Part shown: positions 1-10,482 of the stretch, in pieces
Position numbering within the stretch: the first letter of the stretch is position 1
How the letters are laid out: each line of letters opens with the position of its first letter
From: Platerodrilus igneus
Taxonomy: Eukaryota > Arthropoda > Insecta > Coleoptera > Lycidae
Direction: 5' to 3'
Length of the DNA stretch: 64,000 nt
Assembly: GCA_036346225.1 (NCBI GenBank)
Contig: JARFIW010000170.1
Location: 9,238,501 to 9,302,500, forward strand
The notes under the pieces: model-generated
Database searches by the model: none
The model's input: only the letters and a program-made list of their open reading frames with translations
Told to the model about the DNA's origin: nothing
Made by a program: the position numbers and the translations under genes

Positions 1-140
1 TGTTTGTTTAAAACTGCACAAATAATTGCAAGTTTATAAGCCACATCATAATCCAACGGCTCCGCCACGTCTCCCTTCCCCTCAACCACACCACGATACA
101 CCAATTATATAGAAATTTTAGCGCTAAGGTACCTTGCACC

Positions 141-520
141 TAGCACTAGCTAGCACCCTAGTCCTAAAGCTAGCCCCATTCAATTATCACCGATATAACT
201 ATTGATTACCGGGAGGGGCTAATGTGATGCTTACCCTCCCGTATTCCAATAACTCTAAACCTATAGCACTAGATAGTTTTCACCTAGCACTAACTAGCAC
301 CCAAATTCTGGAGCTAGCACCACTCAAATAGCATCGATATAGCTATTGATTACGGGGAGAGGGGGGTTTAGTGCCTCCGGTATTCTAATAACCCCCAAAA
401 CATTAGCACTAGATAGCCGACACTTAGCACTAACTAGCGCCCAAATCCTAAAGCTAGCACCACTCAAACAAGCTCGATAGCACCATTGATGCGTGCGTGT
501 GCGCGCGTGTGTGCGTGTGA
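141..520. repeat. Tandem repeat, unit about 142 bp, about 2.5 copies
   Basis: Units begin at 141, 285 and 425 with TAGCACTA(G/A)CTAGC. Each continues through AAAGCTAGC-like and ATTGATTAC(C/G)GGGAG blocks. Spacings are 144 and 140 bp. The third unit runs into the GT-rich microsatellite. They form the left arm of the fold-back element. Confidence 0.6.
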
Positions 521-556
521 GTGCGCGTGTGCGTGAGAGCTTGCGTGCGTGCGTGT
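485..556. repeat. GT/GC-rich microsatellite
   Basis: Degenerate (GT)n/(GCGT)n run. The His/Ala-rich open frame antisense to it is a by-product of the repeat. Confidence 0.85.
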
Positions 557-2249
557 ACGTAGTGAGACGCTAAACTCTACTGGTATCTCATATACAATCA
601 TACTTTCTAGGCAGCCTACAGTTAACGCTAGCTGCCATCCAATGAATACAGACAAAACCTACTAATCTTCGTTCATTAAAAAACTTCGCAGTTTGAACAA
701 TGCTGTTATTGTTAAGATTTACTATAATTACAGTAATTAAATTCACATGATATTGTGACGGAAATAGTTTCAGTGAGGGACCGTTAAGTTGCCACCACCA
801 CCACCCGTTAACAAATTTTTAATCAAAACCTAGACCTCACTGCATCAGTTAGCCCAAAATTTGTAAAAATGGCACTTACGCCGTTTTGAAGATACGACCT
901 ATATTATCTGGGAGGGGCAACTCCCCCCCCCCCCACCTCCATCCTTTGCTTTGGTATAAAACTTAGCACTAGGTAACTCATATCTAGCACCAGCTAGCAC
1001 CTAACTATAAAGGTAGCACCTCAAACACAAGACGGCGCCGATTTTCAAATATTGCGTCGGCCCGTCAGATGTTCAAAAAATTAAAACTGGAGGAGCTGAC
1101 GACTAACCCTTAAAACATTCGTCGCCATCTTGTTTTCAGGTGCTAGCTATTTCAGTTGCTGAGTTACCTAGTGCTAGGTTCAAGAGGGCAACGTGGGTGG
1201 TAAGCGCCAAGTAGACCGCCCCCGAATAAAATAGACCATATTTTCGAATAGGGTTTCTTGCTAGCTTTCCCACTTCTATGCTAGCTATAAGCAATGAGGT
1301 GTCTGAATTTCAATATTTTTAAACAACTGGAGGAACTGAACACCAAGCTTCAAAAAATTCGTCGCCATCTTGTTTTTCAGATGCTAGCTTTTTCAGTTGG
1401 GTGTTAGTGCTACTACGTGTGAGCTACCTAGTGCTAGGTTTTAGAGCAAATCAGAGCAGAGTGGGTGGCAAGCGTCCAGTAGGCCGCCCCCGAATAAATT
1501 AGGTCCTATTTCCGAATCGGCTTTAGTGCTAGCTGGTGACCAGCTATAAGCATTAAAGCGCCCAAGTTTCAATTTTCTTTAAAACGTGGGGTGAGGAGGC
1601 TGTGGTCAAATCTTGACCAGCTTATTTTGGATTACTAAGTTTTTAGTTGGGCGTTAGTTGGTGCTAGGTCTAAAGCTACCTAGAACAAGGTTTTGGAGCA
1701 AAATCAGAGCAACGACGAGTACCTAGCAATGGAGTGCTAGGTTTTGGGTTAAATTCGTTGCGGGAGGGCAGGGGATTGGCGGATTCCAACTACACTATAT
1801 CTATCAAAATATCATCTGAAATTAATTAAAGCAAATATAGTAAATCCTAACAAAATACAACATTGTACAAAAAGAAGTTTTAATAAATGAAATTTTTTGT
1901 TTACTTGGTTTACAATAATGTAATATCGAGCTAGTTTGAATGGTGCTAGCTTTAGGATTTGGGTGCTAGCTAGTGCAAGGTATGGGCTATCTAATGCTAG
2001 TAGTTTGGAAATATTGGAATACAGGTGGGAGCTAGAGCCACACTAGTCCCCTACCCTCAATTAACTGTTATATCGGCGGTCTTTTAACCGTGCTAGCTTT
2101 AAGACTAGGGTGTTAGCTAGTGCTAGGTTCAAGGTATCTAGTGCTATAATATCTATATAATTGGTGTGTCGGGGAGGTTTAATGTGATGGAGCCTAATCC
2201 AATCACAAAAAGTGTAAATGATGTTTCGACTCTTTAGAACCATCTTCAA

Positions 2250-4210
2250 GTATTTTTTAAATGGCGTTATTCGTCCTTTTTATATAGTATGATCTGATTT
2301 TGTTTATTACAATTATGTGCAATGATATACGACTCATATACATTTAGTATTTCTTTTTGGCAGAAAGTTCAAAAAATCTTTAAAATGCCTATTAAAGAAG
2401 CCTCATCTTTTTAAGGATTACAACCAAAGGTACAAAAATGCTTAATAAATCTTTAGAAAAAAATCCATTTTGTTGCATGCATATTTGAGCTCGTTTCAGC
2501 CCGTTGAATTGTGCTCCTTGAAATTTGACATTAAAATCGAAGCAGTATTTTAAGTAACTTTAGCTGACATTGGAAGTTTAGTAAGGAGTTGCTACAAAAC
2601 GAATCCCAATTTTGTCCCCTTAATTGCTACAATTACTTATAGGTAGCAATCCCTTGAACTAGTTTTGTAATTTTTATTGCCTTTTAGAATTATATGATTA
2701 CATTGCCTCAGAGTAATTACTAATAGTGTCTGGAACGTAATTATTAATGTGTTGATCTACTTTTTAGTTATTGTAACTTAAAAGTAATATTTTGATTTTA
2801 AGAAGCACTAGACAGTAATTTACACACTAACAAAATCACGTAGACTGCTCTAATAATAATAGTTTCTGACAACAACAAAGTATGTGATTGGTTTAGCGAA
2901 CTGAACCATGCGAGAATCGACTTCATTAATAATAGATTTGAACATACAACATACGTTACTAGACATTCGTTCATTAATAGAAAGTTATTTTATGAGTGCC
3001 ACAAAGATTTATTGCTGCAATATAAATAATAAGTCATCTTGCAAGTTCACCGACTATTTTAATCTATTACAAATAAAAGTATTTTCCAAAACTGATGCAA
3101 GGTATTTCGACGTATGAAGATTGATTAAAAATGAAAATCTAAAAATTTAGAACCAAGAATTTTTCAATGCAGTTAATTCTAATGGAAACGATCTTTTAAA
3201 TAGCAATTATAAGCACAGACAGGTGGTCATAGAGATAAAAATATCAGCAAGAATTTGTTCATCCAAAGCGCAGATATAACTTTGTTTTAAGCCTAGAAAG
3301 TCAATTAGTATATTATTAAGTAGATTAAGCTAGTATAAGTTTTTATTTTGTATATAGAAGATTATTTGTAAATGGATAGTTTTATTTTAGCAATTTTTAA
3401 GTCAAATCTCGATGTGTTTTGGCGCTCACAAAAATTTTTGATCAACGTCGCTGATCAGCTACACCGAGATGGGACAATACCAGAATATTTAAATTATCCA
3501 TAACAATTTTAAAGAAAATTTTATTAATGAATTAAACCAATTGTCGTATATCTTTCCTATTGTGATTTTATGAGCTTCTGTATAGCCATTAAAACGCCAT
3601 ATCTTATCTGGTTTATATTTTCTCGGTGTTATTGCTTTCCGCGAATCGACGTGTACTCATTCACAGAAAATAATTAGCTGTTCTTTGCTTATGATTTATG
3701 GCTTTCAGAACAATCTCAAAAGAATGCGAATAAATGCTGTATTTTTCGTTTTGTATTAAATAACGTATGTTGACAGATATTTCTAAAGAGGATGAATGAA
3801 TTCACATTTTAGCAAAATACGGATTTTTAGGTTTCCGCCGGCTAGAACTGTTTTTCTTTCAAAACATTGTATTACGTTTATTAAATGAAAATTTTAAAGC
3901 AGATGACTTGACATTCTTAAAGTAGGTAAATCTTTAGTATCGTTTTATGGTCTTTATAAATGCAATAAAACTTGCTTCAAACGTATTTTTCTACGGAATA
4001 AATATTTACGCAGGGATTTCAATCAATAAATGATTGATTGGGTTTCGTTTTCAAATGGTATCCTACAAAACTAGATGTACTCATGTTATTTTACATGGGA
4101 TAGGAATCTTATGAGAATATTATAAGGGTAAGATTTAAATATTAAAAAATTTTAGTTTTCTCCGGTCTGGGTCGGCTTATTCTCACAAAATGTGATGTTC
4201 AATGACCTCA
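2250..4210. other. No recognised gene, AT-rich
   Basis: About 2 kb of AT-rich sequence with no recognisable domain. A 69-codon frame at 2908-3117 (+) has no recognised motif and no supporting context. I see no repeat or RNA gene here. Confidence 0.5.
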
Positions 4211-4233
4211 TGTGACCTCTGTATCACATGGAG

Positions 4234-4252
4234 ATATATATATATATATATA
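4234..4252. repeat. (TA)n microsatellite
   Basis: Uninterrupted TA dinucleotides, about nine units. Confidence 0.9.
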
Positions 4253-4310
4253 ATTAATACTAACAGGTTATTTGGTCTTCTGGTAATAAAACTCTTATTT
4301 GTTTTTTACC

Positions 4311-4343
4311 GCGCTTTCGATTTATTTAAAATCTTCTTCAGGG
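4311..4343 (-). ncRNA. Hammerhead-like core of a PLE end repeat (partial)
   Basis: On the minus strand the order is CTGAAGA, a short A/T hairpin (GATT...AATC) and then CGAAA. This is the arrangement of the conserved hammerhead core (CUGANGA, stem II, GAAA). Hammerhead motifs are known in the end repeats of Penelope-like elements, and PLE sequence lies just downstream. The cleavage-site strand and stems I and III were not located, so catalytic ability is not shown. Confidence 0.35.
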
Positions 4344-4431
4344 TGCTGTAAAGTAACTGTGATTGTCATTAACATAAGAATTCTAAAATATTACTTACAA
4401 AAGCTGGAGTTAAAATACTATCTTGGCTTTG

Positions 4432-4620
4432 ATAATTATCATTAAAACCTAAAATAAATAAATTAAATAAAACATTTGATAAAAGTACAAGAAACAACTA
4501 TTCACGTCAATCACAATAATAATTTGTAACGTGTATTGTGATTGACGTGAATAGTTGTTTCTTGTACTTTTATCAAATGTTTTATTTAATTTATTTATTT
4601 TAAGTTTTAATGATAATTAT
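4432..4620. repeat. Near-perfect palindrome, 87-bp arms, 15-bp loop
   Basis: Arms 4432-4518 and 4534-4620 are reverse complements with about one mismatch. The arms contain TTGTGATTGACGTGAATAGT and end in ATAATTAT. The sequence continues leftward into the hammerhead-like core at 4311-4343. The palindrome may therefore be two head-to-head copies of one PLE end repeat, or a separate fold-back insertion. Confidence 0.8.
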
Positions 4621-4675
4621 AATGCATTAAAATTAAAATGCATTTGCATTAAAAAGCAATTAAAGTTTAAACTAA

Positions 4676-4910
4676 GTACCCTGTATATTACATAAATTCA
4701 TTTTAAAGAAAGAATTCTCTAGAATATTAGGAATAGAGAAAAAGGATGAATCACCTGTACTTAGAAACGCGTCAATTTCGTATGACCTAATTAATAAGAA
4801 ACATTTATTCCAAGAAGCGACCGCAAAATTGAAAAACCCAGAAAATATAATAAAAATTGATAAGAAATATGTACGATCTTTTGCACTCACTGTGGGATAG
4901 AAGGAGACCG
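4676..4910 (+). other. Possible coding exon or captured fragment, unrecognised
   Basis: An open stretch of about 78 codons without an ATG start. It is Lys/Glu/Ile-rich with normal-looking protein composition (it includes ...KDESPVLRNASISYDLINK...) and ends at TAG near 4910. An in-frame TAA lies directly upstream, at 4673. No family is recognised. It could be an exon, a captured gene fragment or chance. Splice sites are not convincing. Confidence 0.2.
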
Positions 4911-5174
4911 CGATCATTAACTTTAGGTATTAGAGAAGGACCAGGCAAAGCGCGTCACTATTATAAATCAATCACGCGATCGACGTTAATGAAATAATCT
5001 GAGAAACCTTGCGTTATTACGGTGTAAACTATTCTATACAATACTAGTTCGTTCTAGAAACGAGTTAATTTTCTATATAAACGCTAAACTTAGATTAAAA
5101 GATTCATCCACAAATTCAATCGTGATAATATTTATGATTGCTGGTTGTGACCGTGTCATTTTCTAAACTAAGGT

Positions 5175-5213
5175 TGACGTTTCGCCCACTTTTGTAAGAG
5201 GCTTCATCAGGAC
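5175..5213 (-). ncRNA. Hammerhead ribozyme-like core in the PLE 3' region
   Basis: On the minus strand the sequence reads CTGATGA, a stem II candidate (GCCTCTT...AGTGGGC with a short loop), then GAAACGTC. This matches the invariant hammerhead core residues exactly (CUGAUGA and GAAA). It lies about 260 nt downstream of the GIY-YIG stop codon, where PLE end repeats usually sit. The second strand with the cleavage site was not found by eye. Confidence 0.45.
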
Positions 5214-5471
5214 AAGAAAAGAAAATAAATAAGAATAATAATAATAATAAAGATAAAAATGATAATATTAAGTAGAAAGTTAAAGTGTGAAGAGTATGTA
5301 AAGTTACTTCTGAACTAGCAGACTCACCAACCCATTTAAGGCAAAAGGTGTCTTGTGGCAAAGTAACTGGTGAAAGTAGCGAAAGTGGTAGTTTATATAG
5401 GGCGAGAACTTGATGCATGAATGATCATGAATAGAGAGGAGTGTCGTAGCGGATCAATGAGCGTCACCGTT

Positions 5472-5984
5472 CTACTTTTGTGAACGTAGAACTGTTTTCC
5501 AAATAGGGGAAACGTAGTAGCCATAGTCTTTGTTTAGAATGTTAGAATTTTTAGTGATTTCTACGGATTCTCTGATTTTTCTATTGTAGAAAAATGGAAT
5601 TCTGGCAATTAGTTTCGTCTTGTCGAAGTTAATGGTATTGCCTGTTTCATGTTGGTGTTCGTCCACCGCTGCGCGATTGTACTGGCTTGTTCTTAAGCAT
5701 CGTTTATGCTCGTTTAGTCTAGTCTGTAATGACCGTCCTGATTCTCCTATGTATACTAAACCGCAGCTGCAAGGTATACTATATACGCATGGGGCTTTAA
5801 AACTGTTTTCGGATTTTTTTGGGATTAGTAATACTTGTGAAATTTTATTAATGGGTTTATAGATTGTTTTAATGTTGTGTTTACGTAGAATTTTGCCAAT
5901 TCGGTCTGTTACTCTGTGTATATATGGAAGGATTGCAAAAGATCGTATATCGGGATTACATCGGGGTTCGTGTTGGATGCACAT
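5472..5984 (-). pseudogene. PLE copy A GIY-YIG endonuclease domain
   Basis: A 170-codon frame containing the GIY-YIG nuclease signature. A Cys-rich approach (YSIPCSCG) is followed by LVYIGESGRSL, a conserved Arg/Asn/Glu/His block (QTRLNEHKR), and the downstream HETGN and FYNRKIRESVEI segments. In PLEs this C-terminal domain nicks target DNA for priming by the adjacent reverse transcriptase. The domain itself is uninterrupted, but the reading frame does not join the RT part upstream (6116-6874), so the full protein is broken. The final segment ends ...WKTVLRSQK. Confidence 0.8.
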
Positions 5985-6115
5985 GCCGGCTTATTACACT
6001 GCCTATATCTGAGTTGCGATAGCCGTTTTTTATAAGACTAGTTTTAGATGGGTTATTTCATTAGATAGATATTCTGGTTGTGAAATCTTAATTGCACGGT
6101 GGACTAGAGAGTTGA

Positions 6116-6874
6116 TTACCGTTGATGATGTGACGACGCATGTAGGTATCCGTCTGTGTGTGTGGGTTTTAGATATACGGAATGACCTAGTCGTCTGTTG
6201 GGTTGGCGCTGCACCAGAACGATATGGAATGACAGAGTTCCATTCTTTTCAATTTCTATAGTGAACTTAATATCTTTATATTGATTGTTTATGTGATCGT
6301 GAAAAGTATTGAGCGTTTCGTGTCCACGGGGCCAGATTACAGGTATCATCTACATAACGCAGCCAAATTTTTGGTTTTAGGCAAGTCGATTCTAGAAGCC
6401 ATGGATTCCAAACACTCCATAAATATATTGGCCATAATAGGGTATCAAGGTGGGCCCATGAGTGTGACAGAAGTTTGTTTGTAAAATTGTTCGTCGAAGA
6501 CAAAATAGGTAGAAGTTAAGCATTTTTCAATGAGCGTGGCCAGGTACTCAAATTCGTTTCCTTGGGGTAGGAGTTGTTTAATAATGGAGACAGCGTCTAT
6601 AACAGGTACGTGTGCAAATAGGGATGTTACGTCAAAACTGACCAGTATATCATTAGGGCCTAACTCAATAATTGCAATTAGTTCTATAAAATGAGTGGAG
6701 TTTAAAACATTAGTAAGGATGTTACCGGAATAGGGTTTTAAGAAATTTGTTAGGTATTTTGTAAGATGGTAGGTTGGCGAGTCAATTATGCTCACTATCG
6801 GACGGAGAGGGACCTCAGGTTTATGGACTTTAAGAAGCTTTGGAAAGGATATGTAGTTCGTTTCGAAAAGGACT
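6116..6874 (-). pseudogene. PLE copy A reverse transcriptase, frameshifted
   Basis: Three minus-strand frames carry successive parts of a Penelope-type RT. The first has LLKVHKPEVPLRPIVS and ILVSFDVTSLF (the first catalytic Asp region). The second has the active-site box in WLRYVDDT. The third has the thumb-side block around LSFHIVLVQRQPNRRLGHSV. Frame changes occur near 6450-6500 and 6280-6350. The N-terminal part, present in the plus-strand copy starting at 6875, is missing. The element cannot encode a working protein as it stands. Confidence 0.8.
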
Positions 6875-7430
6875 AAACACCTCAATTTCACCCAGAAAAA
6901 TTCCCATAGAGGAAATCATTAGCTCTGTAGAATCAGCGATCCGATCTCTACCCCAAGACGATGTCAACCTAATTCGCTTTGAAACAACTAAATGTCTCAA
7001 ACATGCCAAAACTTACAACAAAAACGTAACAAAGCAAGAAATGACGACCTTAAAACACCTACGAACGAATAAGCAAATTGTTATACTTCCTGCAGTCAAA
7101 TGTAATGCGACTGTAATTCTAAACCTACAAATACAAAGAAAAGATTAACCAATTATTACAAGACGGTTCCTACACTCCTATAACTAAATACCCCACTTCA
7201 AAGCTTGAACGGGAAATTTCAACATTTATCAAATCCTCTAATATTCCAAAAGCTATCCAAAAACGCATAATACCTCACGAATCTAAACCACCTCGATTGT
7301 ACGATCTTCCTAAACTCCATAAACCTGATGTCCCTCTCCGTCCAATAATGAGCACAATCGACTCGCCAACCATCTGGCAAAATACCTAGCAAATTTCTTA
7401 AAACCCTATTCCGGTAACATCCCTACTAAT
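6875..7430 (+). pseudogene. PLE copy C, N-terminal RT region
   Basis: Begins in an open frame with SISPRKIPIEEIISSVESAI and continues to QIVILPAVKCNATVILN. The usual PLE motif at this place is ADKGNATV..., so two residues have changed here (Asp to Val, Gly to Cys). The frame is then broken near 7145. Downstream translation reads LYDLPKLHKPDVPLRPIMS up to the insertion point at 7430. It lies head-to-head with copy A, joined near 6874. Confidence 0.75.
7419..7430. repeat. Target-site duplication of PLE copy B, left
   Basis: ATCCCTACTAAT, identical to 10471-10482. The homologous place in uninterrupted copy A has the sequence once. Confidence 0.9.
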
Positions 7431-7601
7431 TTCTTCTTAATCTTCTTTGGGTATTAAACCACTCATAGTTTTTAAAATTATCTTTATTAACGTTTCGATC
7501 CATAACCTAGAATCGTTTTCAAAATAATAAAAACTTCAAGTTTGACATTTACGACACAAATTGAAGGTGACTTTGATTTATTGATGTTTGAAATATTTGG
7601 T
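7431..7601 (+). repeat. PLE copy B inverted end repeat, left arm
   Basis: Near-identical to the reverse complement of 10267-10438, with only a few single-base differences seen. It includes AACGTTTCGATCCATAACCT. On the minus strand this is a degenerate hammerhead-like core: TTGAAAA, a GATCC...GGATC hairpin, then GAAACGTT. Confidence 0.88.
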
Positions 7602-9431
7602 GAGAAAACAGCAAACCAACTTGAAGAAGATCAAGCAAACGAATTTAGAGTACGATGCAAAATCGAAATAGAAAAGAATCACAAAATAAAGCCAAATGTA
7701 AGTAGTAACGAAATACAAGCAATTCGCAATCTAAGAAACGATAACTCAATTATAATTCTACCTGCTGACAAAGGCAATGCAACAGTAATAATGAATAAAA
7801 ACGATTACAACACAAAAGTCAACAAACTATTGAACACTGAGAATTACACCAGTTTAGAAACGGACCCAACAAAATCGATTGAAAATAAAATATACAAAAC
7901 CCTATTTAAATTTAAAATGAATTCGAAGACAAAGAAAGAAGTAAACTGGTCCCACATTACAGTAAACCACCCCACTTTTACGGTCTACCAAAATTCATAA
8001 AAAGACATTCCTTTAAGACCTATCGTAAGCTCCATAAATTCACCATGCCATAATTTAGCAAAATTTCTACTAAAATTATAAATCCATTAGCAGGCAAAAC
8101 GGATTCTTTCATTAAAACAACCAACATTTTTAGAAAAATTATCAAACATAAAATTGAAAATACACACACAATGGTAAGCTTTGATGTGGTAAATCTCTTT
8201 ACAAATGTCCCTATAAACAAAACGCTTAATATTATAAAAAAACAAACTAGAAAAAGATGGCAATCTTAAAGAAAGAACAAAACTAAGCATATCATCGATT
8301 ATGGAATTACTTGGTTTATGCGTCAATACCACATATTTTCAAATAAATGATCAATTTTACAAACAAAGCTTCGGAATGGCAATGGGAAGTCCACTATCAC
8401 CAATCTTTAGTAATATATTCATGGAGGAATTCGAAAAAAGATGTAATATTCACACAAGAATTGAAACCACTAATCTGGTGGAGATACGTAGATGATGTCT
8501 ATGCTATTTGGCCTCATAATACAGAACTAATTAAAAACTTTGTACAGTCAATTAACGAAATAGAACCAACTATTAAATTCACATATGAATTAGAACAACA
8601 TGGAAAACTTCCGTTTTTAGATATTCTCGTTAGCAAAAGCGATACAGCAATTAATACATCGGTATATAGAAAACCAACGCACACAAACAGATATTCAAAC
8701 TTCGATTCAAACCACCCACACTGTGTCAAACGAGGAATTATCAAAACCATGTATGATAGAGCAAAATTAATATCATCAAACGAAGAAATTTTAAAAAAAA
8801 AGAAAGACCTAATCAGATGTACACTAATAGAAAACAAATATCCTAAAAGAATAATAGAGAAAGAAATGAATAAAACCCTAAAAATAAAGAAAAGAAAACA
8901 AAACAACGATACACACAACAAAATGCTCTCAATACCATACATAAAAGGATTCTCCGAAAAATTCAAAGAATAGGAAACAAATTTAAAATTAAAACAGTAT
9001 TTAGAACCAACAATACACTAAGAGCACAATTAACAAAAACAAAACCCAAAAACGCAATACAAAGTTCAAAAATTGTATCTACAAAATACCGTGCGAATGT
9101 AATAAGTTTTATATAGGGAGAGTTCCAGACCATTTGAAGTTCGATTAAAAGAACATAAATCATATATAAAAATAGAAAATTTGAAAAATCCATGATCTGC
9201 CAACATGCATGGGACTCCAGTCATAAAATAAAATGGGAGGACGCAAAAATTATCGACAAAGAAGAAAACCACCAAAAACGCAAAATCAAAGAAGCTGCTT
9301 ATATAACCTTACATAAAAATAACTGCGTTGCAAACGAATCCGTAACTTTCAGTAAACAATGGATTCCATTACTAAAAGAAATAACAAAAGAAATAACAAA
9401 TAAAAATCAAATGCCCCCAATATCTAGGTAG
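7542..9431 (+). pseudogene. PLE copy B RT and GIY-YIG protein, frameshifted
   Basis: Successive frames cover a whole Penelope-type protein. 7542-8000 carries the N-terminal motif ADKGNATVIMN. Near 8000-8290 comes DIPLRPIVSSINSP and MVSFDVVNLFTNVPINK. 8301-8495 has FGMAMGSPLSPIFSNIFMEE. 8347-8973 has WWRYVDDVYAIWP (YVDD active site), LPFLDILVSK and VYRKPTHTNRYSN. After another frame change near 8970, a GIY-YIG block with a Cys-rich approach ends in RLKEHKSYIKIENL (about 9080-9180). It differs from copies A/C in sequence, so it is a separate family. At least three frameshifts are present, several near A or T runs. Confidence 0.8.
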
Positions 9432-9770
9432 CAATGCAATTTTTCCTGGGTTTTCCTTGCGATATTAACATGAAATACAGCCTACATACATGATTTCTAT
9501 TTATGAATACAATAACTAATTATATAACAATAAACATATTAACTAGAAAACCATTATTTCGGCAAATATCTAAGTGTTGGGGGATCTTGGTAGCCACAGG
9601 TTGCTTAACCCCCTTCACTGAATTTCGGTGAAATAAAACATAAAATTAGAAAACAATAGAAGGGAAGCTAGTTCAGAATATAAATTAGTGCAGGTACGTG
9701 TCCAACCAGTTTTGAGATGAAGATCCAATGAAGATGATGATGAAGCATATTAACAACCCCTGTAAAACAG

Positions 9771-9979
9771 CATTGGTATCTGACAAGTGTAAACCCGCAA
9801 TAAGGTTACCTCACAACCATATACAATCTCCGTTAAACAGTATTGGTATCTGACAAGTGTAAACCCGCCATAGGGTCGCCTCAGATCCATATACAACCTT
9901 CATAGAACAACATTGGTATCTGACAAGTGTAAACCCACCATAAGGTTACCTCAGAACAATGTTAAAATCTACCAAAGAG
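9771..9979 (+). repeat. Three 70-bp tandem repeats in the PLE copy B 3' region
   Basis: Units start at 9771, 9841 and 9911 with (C/T)ATTGGTATCTGACAAGTG, followed by TAAACCC and an AGG(T/G)T(A/C)(A/G)CCTCA-like box. The spacing is exactly 70 bp. They sit between the GIY-YIG region and the right inverted arm. Confidence 0.85.
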
Positions 9980-10266
9980 GTAGCCTAAATCATAATGATT
10001 TCCTTCAAAATAAATATAAAAACGACTACTTAAGCCTTTTAATAATGCAATTGCACACTTCTTTAATAACCATCCTCTAAATTGTATAAATAGAAACATG
10101 TTAAAAATGTTTTCCAATTCCCAAGTTATTGAATTTTTACAATAAAATTAATCAGCTGATTTCACGTTAAGCGTATAGGCTACCTAAAAAGTCGGTCCCA
10201 GGCCGTAACACAAATTGAAGGCAATTATTCATTTAAATTTTAAAAATTTTTGCTTAGTGTACTCAA

Positions 10267-10438
10267 ACCAAATATTTCAAACATCAATAAATCAAAGTCA
10301 CCTTCAATTTGTGTCATAAATGTCAAACTTGAAGTTTTTATTATTTTGAAAACGATCCTAGGTTATGGATCGAAACGTTAATAAAGATAATTTTAAAAAC
10401 TATGAGTGGTTTAATACCCAAAGAAGATTAAGAAGAAT
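10267..10438 (-). repeat. PLE copy B inverted end repeat, right arm
   Basis: Reverse complement of 7431-7601. The hammerhead-like hairpin reads GATCC (stem), TAGGTTAT (loop), GGATC (stem), then GAAAC at 10372-10376. The expected CTGANGA is TTGAAAA here, so the core is degenerate. Confidence 0.88.
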
Positions 10439-10470
10439 ACTAAACAAACCACAACAAACATACAGGGAGT

Positions 10471-10482
10471 ATCCCTACTAAT
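10471..10482. repeat. Target-site duplication of PLE copy B, right
   Basis: Second copy of ATCCCTACTAAT. PLE copy C coding sequence resumes directly after it (GTTTTAAACTCCACTCAT). Confidence 0.9.

Larger units (their letters stand above)
58..2194. mobile_element. Fold-back type element with long inverted arms
   Basis: Positions 58-199 and 2067-2194 are imperfect inverted repeats. Read toward each other, both carry GGCTCC at the outer edge, then ACACCAATTATATAGA, then the block CCTAGCACTAGCTA, and end with CCGATATAAC. Short GCTAGCACC-like motifs recur through the left half in one orientation (120-480, 960-1020) and through the right half in the opposite one (1140-1450, 1620-1740, 1940-2170), so the whole unit is roughly symmetrical. 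No protein-coding frame is seen inside. This layout fits a non-autonomous DNA element of fold-back type. The family and target duplication were not identified, and the left boundary lies close to the window edge. Confidence 0.55.
5110..6874 (-). mobile_element. Penelope-like element copy A, 5'-truncated
   Basis: Minus-strand retroelement with broken reverse transcriptase, then a GIY-YIG endonuclease frame, then a 3' region containing a hammerhead-like core. This RT-then-GIY-YIG order defines Penelope-like elements. The 5' end breaks off at about 6874 within the RT, where a second copy begins in the opposite direction. The left end is not sharply defined and is set after the last similarity seen near 5110. 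Confidence 0.8.
7431..10470 (+). mobile_element. Penelope-like element copy B, complete nested insertion
   Basis: A 3040-bp PLE of a different family inserted into copy C. Both flanks carry the 12-bp target duplication ATCCCTACTAAT (7419-7430 and 10471-10482), within the 10-15 bp usual for PLEs. The left end begins directly with a 171-bp sequence that recurs inverted near the right end (10267-10438), followed by about 32 bp of unique sequence. Inside are a broken RT-GIY-YIG frame and a 3' noncoding region with three 70-bp tandem repeats. Inverted end repeats are a known PLE arrangement. Confidence 0.9.

Noticed and set aside
464..655. His/Ala-rich frame on the minus strand
   Set aside because: A translation of the GT/GC microsatellite at 485-556.
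8514..8966. Hydrophobic 150-codon minus-strand frame resembling a membrane protein
   Set aside because: Antisense to the PLE copy B RT; the Phe/Leu-rich composition is the complement of a Lys/Asn-rich coding strand.
9771..9979. Regularly spaced repeats that look CRISPR-like
   Set aside because: Similarity extends over the whole 70-bp unit rather than repeat-plus-unique-spacer, there are only three units, and they lie within a eukaryotic PLE.
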